A stretch of DNA of 21,086 nt from CAZDME01 sp964506785 [NCBI: uncultured bacterium] (lineage in GTDB: Bacteria > CAZDME01 > JAYEMH01). Under the pieces are notes generated by a model that saw only the letters and a program-made list of their open reading frames with translations, did no database searches and was not told where the DNA came from. Of this stretch, positions 13,953-21,086 are shown one piece after another. The stretch is taken from positions 1 to 21,086 of the forward strand of contig CAZDME010000019.1 in assembly GCA_964506785.1 (NCBI GenBank), written 5' to 3'. The stretch's first letter is position 1; each line of letters begins with the position of its first letter. The position numbers and the translations under genes are program-made.

Positions 13953-14478
13953 CAATCATTTCTCCGGTTCTGCGTCTCTTTTCGACATCTTCTTTCGTTT
14001 TTAAACTCTGAAGACCTTGCAAGGTCGCCCGGACAAGGTTTATCGGATTATTACTGCCCATTGATTTAGTTAAAACATCTTTTACTCCGCCTAAATCTAA
14101 AACCGGACGGGCCGAACCTCCAGCAATAACCCCGGTCCCCGGGCTAGCCGGGCGGAGAATAATTCTGGACGCCCCAAAACACCCGATGATTTCGTGAGGT
14201 ATTGTCGTCCCGTCCAAAGAAACAGTAAAAATATGTTTTTTCGCCTGTTGGGTAGCCTTATTAATTGCTTCAGGAACACCATTGGCTTTACCAAAGCCGC
14301 AGCCAATTTTACTTTTCCCGTCACCTACCACCACCAAAGCATTAAAACTGAAACGTTTCCCTCCTTTAACTACTTTGGAAACGCGGTTCACGCTAATTAC
14401 CCGTTCGGCTAACTCTGGTTCTTCAGCAAAAAACGATTCGCCTTGTTGCCTGCCTTTTTTGACTTTTTCCTTTGCCAT
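13933..14478 (-). CDS. rpsE: 30S ribosomal protein S5
   Basis: 181 residues. The dsRNA-binding-like N-terminal domain ([20 protein letters not shown], then [14 protein letters not shown]) and the C-terminal domain ([25 protein letters not shown]) are intact. S5 acts in decoding fidelity and mRNA unwinding at the entry channel. Its ATG overlaps the rplR stop by one base (TAATG), indicating coupled translation, and its end overlaps rplO by 20 bases. Length is slightly above the usual ~166 because of both tails. Confidence 0.98.
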   Translation of the reverse strand: MAKEKVKKGRQQGESFFAEEPELAERVISVNRVSKVVKGGKRFSFNALVVVGDGKSKIGCGFGKANGVPEAINKATQQAKKHIFTVSLDGTTIPHEIIGCFGASRIILRPASPGTGVIAGGSARPVLDLGGVKDVLTKSMGSNNPINLVRATLQGLQSLKTKEDVEKRRRTGEMIDVLEEE

Positions 14479-14840
14479 TAAAACTCCAACCCTCCCTGTC
14501 TTGCTTCTTCAGCCAAAGCTTTCACCCGGCCATGATAAGCATAGCCGGCACGATCAAAAACTATTTTTTTAATATTTTTCTTCAAAGCCTTTTCTGCCAG
14601 CAGCTTACCGACTGCTTTAGCCGCTTCGATATTGCCGCCGTTTTTAAATTTCTTCTTTACCTCTGCATCCAAACTGGAAAGGGCTAATAAAGTTTTCCCC
14701 TCCGCATCGTTAATAATCTGGGTAAAAATATTGTTCAGGCTTCGAAAAATACACAGCCTCGGGCATTGTTTCGTCCCTTTAACCTTTAGCCTTATCCGCT
14801 TATGTCTTTTGACTCTTCCAGTTTGTCTATTCTTAATCAA
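14478..14840 (-). CDS. rplR: 50S ribosomal protein L18
   Basis: 120 residues, standard for this 5S rRNA-binding protein. It begins with the basic segment [19 protein letters not shown], continues [19 protein letters not shown], and ends with the [20 protein letters not shown] block. Its start is a TTG (14840) with AGAGG 7 bases upstream; no ATG is available before the conserved region. It starts 11 bases after rplF and its stop shares one base with the rpsE start. Confidence 0.97.
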   Translation of the reverse strand: MIKNRQTGRVKRHKRIRLKVKGTKQCPRLCIFRSLNNIFTQIINDAEGKTLLALSSLDAEVKKKFKNGGNIEAAKAVGKLLAEKALKKNIKKIVFDRAGYAYHGRVKALAEEARQGGLEF

Positions 14841-14851
14841 ATCGGTTCCTC

Positions 14852-15418
14852 TTATTTGCCGGCACCAGGCGCCCCGATGCCCACGGCGGCCTTACCTGCT
14901 TTTCGCCGGACATGCTCGTTCAAATAACGGATGCCTTTGCCTTTATAAGGCTCCGGCGGGTAAAAATGGCGCACCTCTGCCGCCGTTTCCCCGACTAAGT
15001 GTTTATTAAACCCTTTGATGACAATCCGGTTCCCTTTAATAACGGAAATTTCTATCCCTTCAGGGATAGAATATTCTATCGAATGGGAAAACCCTAATTG
15101 AAGTTGAAGTTTCCCGCCCTGAGACTGGACTCGAAAACCGACTCCATGAACCTCTAATATTTTTTCAAACCCTTCGGTGACTCCTGTAATTAGATTGGCT
15201 AACAGTGCGCGTATCAACCCCTGATAGGCATCAGCCGCTTGCGTTTCTTTCAATTTAACTACACAAAGTTCTTTGCCGTCTTTTACTTCAAGTTTCACTA
15301 AAGGTTTGATTTCCTCTTTAACTTTTCCTTTAGGCCCTTCTATTTCGACTGCATCTGCTCCAATGTTAACTTTTACCTTTCCCGGAATAACTACGGGTTT
15401 CCGCCCTACTCTAGACAC
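14852..15418 (-). CDS. rplF: 50S ribosomal protein L6
   Basis: 188 residues from a GTG at 15418 giving (M)[14 protein letters not shown], the standard L6 opening. GAGGTG lies just before it, with a tight 4-base gap. An ATG five codons earlier (15433) gives an extra MVRCI and is the alternative. Two L6 domains are present; the C-terminal one carries the signature [20 protein letters not shown], with an alanine-rich end. L6 binds 23S rRNA near the GTPase-associated centre. Confidence 0.95.
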   Translation of the reverse strand: MSRVGRKPVVIPGKVKVNIGADAVEIEGPKGKVKEEIKPLVKLEVKDGKELCVVKLKETQAADAYQGLIRALLANLITGVTEGFEKILEVHGVGFRVQSQGGKLQLQLGFSHSIEYSIPEGIEISVIKGNRIVIKGFNKHLVGETAAEVRHFYPPEPYKGKGIRYLNEHVRRKAGKAAVGIGAPGAGK

Positions 15419-15453
15419 TATACACCTCACCATTCAAGCCCATGCTGAGCAAC

Positions 15454-15846
15454 TTACCACACGTAACAAAGAACTTCACCGCCGACATTTGCCTGGCGGG
15501 CTTCTTCATCGGTTAAAATACCCTGCGGAGTTGAAAGAATGGCAACTCCCAATCCTCTCAGGACATAAGGAATGCCTTTCTTCTTTCTGTAAACCCGCAG
15601 ACTCGGCCGGCTAACTCTTTTCAGTCCGGTAATAACTCTTTTTTTCTCCGGCCCGTAGCGAAAATAAATTTTAAGAACCGGTTTTTTACCGCTTTCGGCA
15701 ATTTTATAATCTTTTATAAAAGCTTCTTTTTTCAAAATTCGGGCAACACCCAGACGCATCCGGGAAGAAGGCATCTCCAGCTCAACCTTTCGCGCCTGGT
15801 GAGCGTTACGGATTCTGGTTAACATGTCAGCAATCGGGTCAGTCAT
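15454..15846 (-). CDS. rpsH: 30S ribosomal protein S8
   Basis: 130 residues, the usual length. It starts MTDPIADMLTRIRNAHQARK and ends GGEVLCYVW, with the C-terminal RNA-binding block VSRPSLRVYRKKKGIPYVLR and GLGVAILSTPQGIL. S8 organises the central domain of 16S rRNA and in enteric bacteria represses the spc operon by binding mRNA at rplE; no such site could be confirmed here. It is 44 bases from rpsN and 35 from rplF. Confidence 0.98.
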   Translation of the reverse strand: MTDPIADMLTRIRNAHQARKVELEMPSSRMRLGVARILKKEAFIKDYKIAESGKKPVLKIYFRYGPEKKRVITGLKRVSRPSLRVYRKKKGIPYVLRGLGVAILSTPQGILTDEEARQANVGGEVLCYVW

Positions 15847-15890
15847 CTTTTATCTCCTTACAGGGATTAACCCAGGTCTCTATTGGGATT

Positions 15891-16076
15891 TTACCAGCTT
15901 GCTTTAATCACTCCGGGGATTTTCCCTTCAGAGGCTAAATTTCTAAAACAAATCCGGCAAAGCCCAAATTTTCGGTAATATCCCCGGGCTCGGCCGCATA
16001 TAAAACAACGATTTTTCTGTCTGACTTTGAATTTTGGCTTCCGTTTAGATTTTTCGATCATCGCTAATCTAGCCAT
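15891..16076 (-). CDS. rpsN: 30S ribosomal protein S14, type Z (zinc-binding)
   Basis: 61 residues, the short form. Cys24, Cys27, Cys40 and Cys43 (CFIC and CRIC) form the zinc site, and it ends [11 protein letters not shown] as type Z S14 does. The ATG at 16076 is preferred over an in-frame TTG one codon earlier because GGAGAG (in the rplE tail) is then 7 bases away. It follows the rplE stop by 3 bases. S14 helps assemble the 30S head. Confidence 0.97.
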   Translation of the reverse strand: MARLAMIEKSKRKPKFKVRQKNRCFICGRARGYYRKFGLCRICFRNLASEGKIPGVIKASW

Positions 16077-16079
16077 CAA

Positions 16080-16631
16080 TTAACTCTCCGATTTTTTAAA
16101 AGGCATGCCTAAGCGCAACAGCAATTCCTTGACTTCTTCTTTCTTCCTGGAACTGGAAACAATACTGATGTCCATCCCGTTAATCTTAGTTACTTTATCG
16201 AAATCTATTTCTGGAAAAACGATTTGTTCACGGACAGCCAATGAGAAATTTCCATTTTTATCGAAGGAAGAATCGCTTACTCCCCGAAAATCCCTGATCC
16301 GCGGTAAAACCACGTTTACCAGCCGGTCAAAAAATTCATACATAATTTTTTTTCGCAAAGTTACTTTGCATCCGATAGGAGTCCCTTTTCTTAACTTGAA
16401 ATTAGAGATGGACTTTTTCGCCCGGGTCATTACCGGGCGCTGTCCGGCAATCATAGCTAATTCCTCCATAGCGGTATCTAAAATTTTGCGATCAGACATT
16501 GCTTCTCCGCCACGGCCCATATTGATAACTATTTTTTTAAGTCTGGGCACCTGCCACTGATTGCTATATCCAAATCTTTGCATCATCCCTGGTATTATTT
16601 CTTCTCTATATTTCTTCAGCAGTCGCGACAT
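16080..16631 (-). CDS. rplE: 50S ribosomal protein L5
   Basis: 183 residues, family length about 180. The signature KIVINMGRGGEAMSDRKIL (33-51) is clear, as are GQRPVMTRAKKSISNFKLRK (78-97) and FPEIDFDKVTKINGMDISIV. L5 binds 5S rRNA and forms a bridge to the 30S head. It starts 45 bases after rplX, a slightly longer gap than its neighbours; nothing distinct was recognised in that gap. Confidence 0.98.
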   Translation of the reverse strand: MSRLLKKYREEIIPGMMQRFGYSNQWQVPRLKKIVINMGRGGEAMSDRKILDTAMEELAMIAGQRPVMTRAKKSISNFKLRKGTPIGCKVTLRKKIMYEFFDRLVNVVLPRIRDFRGVSDSSFDKNGNFSLAVREQIVFPEIDFDKVTKINGMDISIVSSSRKKEEVKELLLRLGMPFKKSES

Positions 16632-16676
16632 ATCGTCCTGTCTCCTAAACAGCTGTGCTTTAGCGTTTCTTCGTTT

Positions 16677-16991
16677 TTAAGCTTTTACCGGCTCCCCGCA
16701 TTTCCGGCAATACCTTTCTCTCTTCCCATCGCTTAAAAGCCTTCTTCCGACGCGAGTGGAACGGCTGCAACGGGTACAGAAAATTTGAATATTAGAACAA
16801 TTCAACGGGATTTCTTTATCGACAATTCCACCTTTTTGCTGCTTGGCGGAAGGACGGAGATGCTTTTTGGCTAAATTTACTCCTTCAACAATAGCCCGAT
16901 TATTTTTAGGAAAGATTTGAAGGACTTTGCCGACCTTGCCTCTATCTTTCCCGGATATAACCTTGACCATATCGTCTTTTCTAATTTTCAT
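16677..16991 (-). CDS. rplX: 50S ribosomal protein L24 with C-terminal zinc-ribbon-like pairs
   Basis: 104 residues. The KOW motif is near the N-terminus (DMVKVISGKDRGKVGKVLQI, 7-26), followed by VEGVNLAKKHLRPSAKQQKG. L24 initiates 50S assembly at the exit tunnel. The C-terminus has CTRC (72, 75) and CRKC (95, 98), plus Cys65, arranged as a probable zinc ribbon. Such pairs occur in many but not all bacterial L24 proteins. It is 24 bases after rplN. Confidence 0.97.
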   Translation of the reverse strand: MKIRKDDMVKVISGKDRGKVGKVLQIFPKNNRAIVEGVNLAKKHLRPSAKQQKGGIVDKEIPLNCSNIQIFCTRCSRSTRVGRRLLSDGKRERYCRKCGEPVKA

Positions 16992-17015
16992 TATTAATAC
17001 CTATATCAGTTTTTT

Positions 17016-17384
17016 CTAAACCACTTCAGGAGCCAAAGAAATAATTTTCGTAAATTTTTTTTCTCTTAACTCTCGGGCTACCGGGCCAAAAACACGCGTC
17101 CCCTTTGGTTCACCTTGGTCGTTTATAATCACCGCCGCATTACTATCAAACCGAAGATAAGAACCGTCTGGTCTTCTAATCTCCTTATGGGTTCTGACAA
17201 TGACGGCCTTAACTACTTCTCCCTGTTTAGTCACTCCATCAGGAATCGATTCTCTAACCGAAGCAACAATTATATCCCCAACCCGGGCGTAGCGCTTTTT
17301 TGAGCCGCCAAGAACACGGATACAGCGGATTTTTCTAGCCCCGGTATTATCAGCGACATTAAGATAGCTGTGTATCTGAATCAT
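17016..17384 (-). CDS. rplN: 50S ribosomal protein L14
   Basis: 122 residues starting [20 protein letters not shown], the exact family start and length. The frame is open ten codons upstream, but that region belongs to the rpsQ end, and the ATG at 17384 comes one base after the rpsQ stop. Further landmarks are [10 protein letters not shown] and [21 protein letters not shown]14 makes intersubunit bridges and is the docking site of the silencing factor RsfS. Translation is likely coupled to rpsQ. Confidence 0.97.
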   Translation of the reverse strand: MIQIHSYLNVADNTGARKIRCIRVLGGSKKRYARVGDIIVASVRESIPDGVTKQGEVVKAVIVRTHKEIRRPDGSYLRFDSNAAVIINDQGEPKGTRVFGPVARELREKKFTKIISLAPEVV

Positions 17385-17385
17385 C

Positions 17386-17649
17386 TTATTCTCTAATCTT
17401 CTCCAGCACTTCAACTACCCGCCAGTGCTTATCTTTGCTCAAAGGGCGGGTTTCGGAAATTCTTACTTTATCGCCTAAATGTGCCTTGTTTCCCGAATTA
17501 TGGGCTTTAAATTTCTTGCTCTTCTTGACCCGCTTCTTGAGAAGAGGATGAACAAACATTCTATCTACCGTAACTACCACCGTTTTTTCCATGCGGTCGC
17601 TGGTAACAATACCTACTTTTACTTTCCTTTTTTCCCTTTTTCTTGTCAT
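17386..17649 (-). CDS. rpsQ: 30S ribosomal protein S17
   Basis: 87 residues with the S17 OB-fold signature [20 protein letters not shown] (13-32) and [20 protein letters not shown] near the C-terminus. S17 is a primary binder of the 16S rRNA 5' domain. It begins with an ATGA overlap (4 bases) on the rpmC stop and ends one base before rplN. The extra Lys/Arg N-terminus is short and unremarkable. Confidence 0.98.
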   Translation of the reverse strand: MTRKREKRKVKVGIVTSDRMEKTVVVTVDRMFVHPLLKKRVKKSKKFKAHNSGNKAHLGDKVRISETRPLSKDKHWRVVEVLEKIRE

Positions 17650-17840
17650 TTCTTCAATTGTCTTTCTCTGGTTATCGTCTTCATACAGGCAATATCCTTT
17701 TTGACGCTTCGAATCTGGCGATGTTTTTTTAATTGACCGCTTCGCACCTGCTGCCGTAAATTATACAATGCGGCTTCTTTCTCCCGGAGTTTTAAATTAA
17801 TTTCTTCGTCGGTTAAATCGCGAATTTCTGCTGGTTTCAC
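17646..17840 (-). CDS. rpmC: 50S ribosomal protein L29
   Basis: 64 residues, typical of this two-helix protein by the exit tunnel, which also contributes to SRP and trigger factor docking. KPAEIRDLTDEEINLKLREK begins it, and the conserved LRQQVRSGQLKKHRQIRSVK lies at 28-47. The start is GTG at 17840, with AGAGGAG located in the last codons of rplP about 10 bases away. It overlaps rpsQ by 4 bases. Confidence 0.97.
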   Translation of the reverse strand: MKPAEIRDLTDEEINLKLREKEAALYNLRQQVRSGQLKKHRQIRSVKKDIACMKTITRERQLKK

Positions 17841-17845
17841 GAGAT

Positions 17846-18259
17846 TTATTCTCCTCTAGAAACAAACCGGGAATGAACTGGAAGTTTATGAGCTGCCAAT
17901 CTCAGTGATTCGCGGGCCAACTCCTCAGAAAGCCCTTCAATTTCAAAAACTATCCTTCCTGGTTTGACTACTGCCACCCATCCCTCGGGCATCCCTTTTC
18001 CTTTACCCATTCTGGTCTCAGCTGGCTTTTTAGTAAAAGATTTATCAGGAAATATTCTAATCCAGAGCTTGCCTCCTTTTTGAATGTGGCGACTGATAGC
18101 CACTCGAGCCGCTTCAATTTGCTGGCTGGTAATCCAGGCTGGTTCTAAAGCCTGCAAACCATATGAGCCAAAATGGAGGCGGTTGCCCCGTTTAGCTTTT
18201 CCTTTGCGGCGTCCCCGATGAATCTTGCGAAATTTTACTCTTTTGGGCATTAAAACCAT
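17846..18259 (-). CDS. rplP: 50S ribosomal protein L16
   Basis: 137 residues. [19 protein letters not shown] begins at residue 4; the three preceding residues match the MLMPKR start common in the family, and AAGGTGAT is 5 bases before the ATG at 18259. [20 protein letters not shown] (37-56) and [16 protein letters not shown] (83-98) are hallmarks. L16 organises the A-site side of the peptidyl transferase centre. It starts 14 bases after rpsC. Confidence 0.98.
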   Translation of the reverse strand: MVLMPKRVKFRKIHRGRRKGKAKRGNRLHFGSYGLQALEPAWITSQQIEAARVAISRHIQKGGKLWIRIFPDKSFTKKPAETRMGKGKGMPEGWVAVVKPGRIVFEIEGLSEELARESLRLAAHKLPVHSRFVSRGE

Positions 18260-18273
18260 TATTAATCACCTTT

Positions 18274-18954
18274 TTATCTGGCTTCTGGTTTCTTACCTCT
18301 ATCTTCTTTTTCCTTTTGTTTCTGCTCTTCGTGTGCCTTCTCTTCCTGATAAATCCAGACTTTTACGCCAATCGCTCCATAGTTGGTATGTGATTTCACG
18401 CAAGCATATCTAACGTCGGCTCCTAAAGTGTGCAAGGGAATCTTCCCTTGTTTGACACTTTCGCTGCGCGCAATCTCTGACCCGCCTAACCGGCCGGAAC
18501 ATATAATCTTGATACCATCCGCTCCTTGCTGCAGAGCCTGACTCACCGCTTTCTTCATTGCCCGGCGGAAAGGAATTCTTTTCTTAAGTTGCAAAGAAAT
18601 TCCCTCACCCACCAACTGCGGATCTAATTCTGGTTTATTAATCTCTTGGATATTAATAAAAATCTGCTTATTGGTCATTTTTTGTAATTCGTCGCGGAGA
18701 CGATCTATATCGCTGCCTTTCTTTCCAATGACAACTCCTGGCCGAGCCGTATGAATGTCAATGCGCATCTTCTTATCTGTTTTTTCAAGAATAATCTTCC
18801 CTACTCCAGCAAAAGAAAGGCTATTTTCTATATGCCTTCTAATGTTAACATCCTCTTCTAAAAGAAAATGATGCCGCTTTTTTGCAAACCAACGCGAATC
18901 CCAAGCTTTAGTTACAGCAAGCCTAAAACCTCTAGGATTTACTTTTTGTCCCAT
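18274..18954 (-). CDS. rpsC: 30S ribosomal protein S3
   Basis: 226 residues. The N-terminal KH domain has PGVVIGKKGSDIDRLRDELQ (72-91) with the GxxG loop as GKKG. The C-terminal domain has RLGGSEIARSESVKQGKIPL. S3 forms part of the mRNA entry channel and its helicase. The end is a Lys/Glu/Gln-rich tail after KVWIYQEE, similar in style to the L17 tail. It starts inside the end of rplV (23-base overlap). Confidence 0.98.
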   Translation of the reverse strand: MGQKVNPRGFRLAVTKAWDSRWFAKKRHHFLLEEDVNIRRHIENSLSFAGVGKIILEKTDKKMRIDIHTARPGVVIGKKGSDIDRLRDELQKMTNKQIFINIQEINKPELDPQLVGEGISLQLKKRIPFRRAMKKAVSQALQQGADGIKIICSGRLGGSEIARSESVKQGKIPLHTLGADVRYACVKSHTNYGAIGVKVWIYQEEKAHEEQKQKEKEDRGKKPEAR

Positions 18955-19354
18955 GAGTCCCCGCCTTTATTTTTAGTCTTTCCCGGATTACAAGATTAAC
19001 ATGCGCTGTCCTTTTTAGATATCGATCCGCCCGGCCCATAGCCCGAGGACGAATCCGCTTCCACCGGACGCCGTCATTAGCCCAGACCCGGGCAATATAT
19101 AAATCTTTCTCCTCAACCTTTCCTTTTTGCCTGGCGTTAGCAACCGCTGATTTAATTAGTTTAGTGACAACTTTTGAGCTTCGCTGAGGAAGACCTGCTA
19201 AAATCTCAAAGGCCCTGGGTACATTTTCCCTTCGGACTGCATTGATAACCAGCCGTACTTTACGCGGAGAAATACGTACAAACCGAACTATCGCCTTTGC
19301 CTCTATAGCCTGTTTCGTTTCTGCTTCTCTATTACTTCTGGCCTTTCTTGCCAC
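18932..19354 (-). CDS. rplV: 50S ribosomal protein L22
   Basis: 140 residues. The core (AKAIVRFVRISPRKVRLVIN near 19-38, then VANARQKGKVEEKDLYIARV and KRIRPRAMGRADRYLKRTAH) is the L22 globular part and the long hairpin that lines the exit tunnel and contacts macrolides. About 18 extra N-terminal residues precede the core, a modest extension. The start is GTG at 19354 with GGAG 10 bases upstream. The last 23 bases overlap rpsC. Confidence 0.97.
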   Translation of the reverse strand: MARKARSNREAETKQAIEAKAIVRFVRISPRKVRLVINAVRRENVPRAFEILAGLPQRSSKVVTKLIKSAVANARQKGKVEEKDLYIARVWANDGVRWKRIRPRAMGRADRYLKRTAHVNLVIRERLKIKAGTHGTKSKS

Positions 19355-19395
19355 TTAGTTCTTACTCCTTCGCAAAAAAATCATCCATTCTCTAC

Positions 19396-19680
19396 TTAGG
19401 TTTTATCCAGTGACCTCTCTGTATGAGCACTATGCCTTCTAAAAATTCTCGTTTGCGAAAATTCTCCTAAATAATGGCCAACCATATCTTCGCTGACACG
19501 AACCGGTACAAATTTATTCCCGTTATGTACGGCAAAAGTATGTCCGATGAATTCAGGCATAATAACGGAGCGCCGGGACCAAGTCTTAATTGGCTTCTTG
19601 CTTCTGATACTTCCCGCTTTTTTAACCTTTTCTAAGAGTTTTTCGTCGACAAACGGTCCTTTTTTAAGAGAACGCCCCAA
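19396..19680 (-). CDS. rpsS: 30S ribosomal protein S19
   Basis: 94 residues. [20 protein letters not shown] at the start and the signature block [20 protein letters not shown] (44-63) followed by [13 protein letters not shown] identify S19, a head protein that contacts S13 and tRNA. The start is TTG at 19680, with GGAGGG 4 bases upstream. It begins 11 bases after rplB, and a 41-base gap separates it from rplV. Confidence 0.98.
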   Translation of the reverse strand: MGRSLKKGPFVDEKLLEKVKKAGSIRSKKPIKTWSRRSVIMPEFIGHTFAVHNGNKFVPVRVSEDMVGHYLGEFSQTRIFRRHSAHTERSLDKT

Positions 19681-19691
19681 TTTTCCCTCCT

Positions 19692-20537
19692 TTACCCTTT
19701 CGTTTTCCTTTTCTTTTTTGGCCTTCTTTTCACGATAAAGTTTGCCGTCCTTTTATTCTGGCGGCTCCTGAATCCATAAGCCGGTTTTCCCCAAGGAGAT
19801 ACCCCTGGCCTTCCGCCGGAAGCTTTCCCCTCGCCGCCGCCTAAAGGATGGTCGATTGGATTCATAGCCACCCCCCTTACCGAAGGCCTGATTCCTAACC
19901 AACGGACTCGGCCAGCTTTTCCGTAAGAAATATTTTCATGCTCTATATTTCCTACTTGTCCTATAGTGGCGTGACAATCTAAGTTGAGTAAACGAATTTC
20001 TCCAGAGGGCATTTTCACCTGGGCATACTTCCCTTCCTTCGCCATTATTTGGGCCGCCGCTCCGGCCCCGCGAGCCAACTGTCCGCCTTTATTCAACTGT
20101 AGTTCGAGGTTATGAATCATTGTTCCCAAAGGTATGTTTCTTAAAGGCAGCACATTCCCTGGATTAATTTCGGCATTATCGCTGGCAATAACTTGATCGT
20201 CAACTTTTAATCCCAGAGGAGCTAAAATATAACTCTTTCCACCGTCATTATATTGCAAAAGGGCAACCCGGGCGGATCGATTCGGATCATATTCGATGGC
20301 CATTACCTTGGCCGGCATATCGCGTTTATCCCGTTTAAAATCAATCAACCGGTAATGCCGCCGGTGCCCGCCGCCCCGATGGCGGACAGATACCCTTCCC
20401 CGGCTATCTCTGCCAGCGTGTCTTCTCAAAGGCTTAAGCAAAGACTTCTCTGGTTTCTTTTTAGTTATATCCTGAAAACTATCAATGTTTTTAAACCGCT
20501 GCCCCGGAGTTATTGCCTTATACTGTTTTAATCCCAT
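19692..20537 (-). CDS. rplB: 50S ribosomal protein L2
   Basis: 281 residues, family length about 275. L2 is required for subunit joining and peptidyl transferase assembly. It has [20 protein letters not shown] (48-67), the central block [20 protein letters not shown] and the C-terminal [17 protein letters not shown]. The last motif reads DHPLGGGEG where the common form is DHPHGGGEG. AGAGGA precedes the ATG. The 104-base gap between it and rplW holds degenerate repeats and an imperfect hairpin. Confidence 0.98.
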   Translation of the reverse strand: MGLKQYKAITPGQRFKNIDSFQDITKKKPEKSLLKPLRRHAGRDSRGRVSVRHRGGGHRRHYRLIDFKRDKRDMPAKVMAIEYDPNRSARVALLQYNDGGKSYILAPLGLKVDDQVIASDNAEINPGNVLPLRNIPLGTMIHNLELQLNKGGQLARGAGAAAQIMAKEGKYAQVKMPSGEIRLLNLDCHATIGQVGNIEHENISYGKAGRVRWLGIRPSVRGVAMNPIDHPLGGGEGKASGGRPGVSPWGKPAYGFRSRQNKRTANFIVKRRPKKKRKTKG

Positions 20538-20561
20538 TTTTTTCCTCTAAATCGGAGGCCG

Positions 20562-20635
20562 GAAGACAGAACCCGGAAGTCAGAAAAAATCCTTTTTTTA
20601 TTCTGTTTTCTGTCATCTGTCTTCTGTGCTCTTTT
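20562..20635 (-). repeat. Degenerate repeat and imperfect hairpin (ACAGAAGACAG-type words)
   Basis: The rplW-rplB gap (20538-20641) is built of GACAGA-like words: on the minus strand CACAGAAGACAGATGACAG, then AAAACAGAAT. An 8-bp arm, gaagacag at 20562-20569, pairs perfectly with ctgtcttc at 20617-20624, and A-rich and T-rich runs (20584-20598) form the tip. It may be a weak terminator-like or leader structure for rplB, or an intergenic repeat. Confidence 0.55.
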
Positions 20636-20641
20636 TTTAGT

Positions 20642-20920
20642 CTAACTAACCTCAATTTTTTCGCCTGGCTTTAAAGTAACAATTGCCTTCTTCCAGCCAG
20701 CTGTTTTCCCTTCCTGCCAACGCACCTTTTTTTTCTTCCCTTTCACCTTAAGGGTATTAACCCTGGCGACCTTCACCTTATAGATTTCTTCAACAGCCTT
20801 TTTTATCGTCACTTTATTCGCTTGGATAGAAACCTTAAATGCGTATTTATTATACGGGCCTAAATGCGACATTTTTTCGGTTATCACTAATCCTTTTACT
20901 ACCTGGTATGGGCTTTTCAT
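20642..20920 (-). CDS. rplW: 50S ribosomal protein L23
   Basis: 92 residues, typical. SPYQVVKGLVITEKMSHLGP (3-22), KYAFKVSIQANKVTIKKAVE and VKVARVNTLKVKGKKKKVRW are standard L23 features. L23 sits at the tunnel exit and is the docking site for trigger factor and SRP. The ATG at 20920 overlaps the rplD stop (ATGA, 4 bases), the usual S10-operon coupling. Confidence 0.97.
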   Translation of the reverse strand: MKSPYQVVKGLVITEKMSHLGPYNKYAFKVSIQANKVTIKKAVEEIYKVKVARVNTLKVKGKKKKVRWQEGKTAGWKKAIVTLKPGEKIEVS

Positions 20921-21086
20921 TTATTTCCTTTAAGGTAGTGGTCTTCGTTTTTTTTAACGGGAGGAGGTTTATCCTTTGAAGCTTTGCTGAAATAAAACAG
21001 CCTTTTCTCTAAAGAGTCAAAGGCTCCTTTAGTAAAAACCAGCCGGTCGTTGTATAAAAGATCGAATGTATTATCCTGCAACCATT
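20917..21086 (-). CDS. rplD: 50S ribosomal protein L4, C-terminal part (5' end outside the window)
   Basis: The last 55 codons of a frame that enters from the window edge and stops with TGA at 20917-20919. LLYNDRLVFTKGAFDSLEKR fits the end of L4, where a final strand and helix precede the stop. After it comes an extra Lys/Pro-rich tail ending HYLKGNK, longer than usual. Position just before rplW and the 4-base overlap support rplD. L4 lines the exit tunnel, and in enteric bacteria regulates its own S10 operon. Confidence 0.88.
   Translation of the reverse strand, partial: WLQDNTFDLLYNDRLVFTKGAFDSLEKRLFYFSKASKDKPPPVKKNEDHYLKGNK

Noticed and set aside
13501-14572. Several plus-strand frames of 70-170 codons opposite rplO, rpsE and rplR
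   Set aside because: They lie exactly opposite conserved ribosomal protein genes and show no recognisable protein features; they are antisense shadows.
15419-15433. ATG start for rplF five codons upstream
   Set aside because: Not excluded, but its ribosome binding site is weak and MSRVGRKP is the standard family start.

Overview
The window is a chromosomal segment in which every supported gene lies on the minus strand, so it is transcribed from high to low coordinates. It comes from a bacterium with an outer membrane. Most of it is the universal S10–spc–alpha ribosomal-protein cluster. Three outer-membrane beta-barrel genes sit at the low-coordinate end. Their mature N-termini carry a PAGNP(A)DP-type motif resembling the start of mature chlamydial MOMP, and rpmD (L30) is missing, as in Chlamydiae. 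My best guess is a PVC-superphylum bacterium, possibly an uncultured lineage such as Omnitrophota. This is inference; no 16S gene or phylogeny is available here.

Layout in transcription order. (1) 21086-13461: the 3' end of rplD, then rplW, rplB, rpsS, rplV, rpsC, rplP, rpmC, rpsQ, rplN, rplX, rplE, rpsN, rpsH, rplF, rplR, rpsE and rplO, tightly packed with several overlaps and no rpmD between rpsE and rplO. (2) 13453-10240: secY, adk, map, infA and rpmJ, covering protein export, adenylate balance, N-terminal Met removal and translation initiation. (3) 10081-6816: rpsM, rpsK, rpsD, rpoA and rplQ (the alpha operon), closed by a clear intrinsic terminator at 6766-6791. (4) 6750-2665: a small cluster with a ThiI-like PP-loop protein, a GlmU-like nucleotidyltransferase/acyltransferase, a phosphohexomutase (GlmM-like, overlapping the GlmU-like gene) and a free-standing tRNA-binding OB-fold protein. 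The middle pair is probably a UDP-GlcNAc supply module. (5) 2539-1: three tandem beta-barrel genes; the first two have near-perfect sigma70 promoters, and a structured element plus a terminator lie between them.

Points of interest: adk has no ATG, GTG or TTG that keeps its P-loop, but has an ideally spaced ribosome binding site before an AUU codon. The rpsD-rpoA gap holds mutually exclusive inverted repeats just before the rpoA ribosome binding site. The rpmJ-rpsM gap contains a long hairpin at the position where gamma-proteobacteria carry the S4-regulated alpha-operon leader. The gap after the second beta-barrel gene has nested perfect inverted repeats followed by a terminator. Three intergenic gaps are filled with degenerate short tandem words, of a different word family in each. 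No gene-free stretch exceeds 300 bases; the longest is 1539-1807, described below. I saw no CRISPR array, tRNA, rRNA or insertion sequence.
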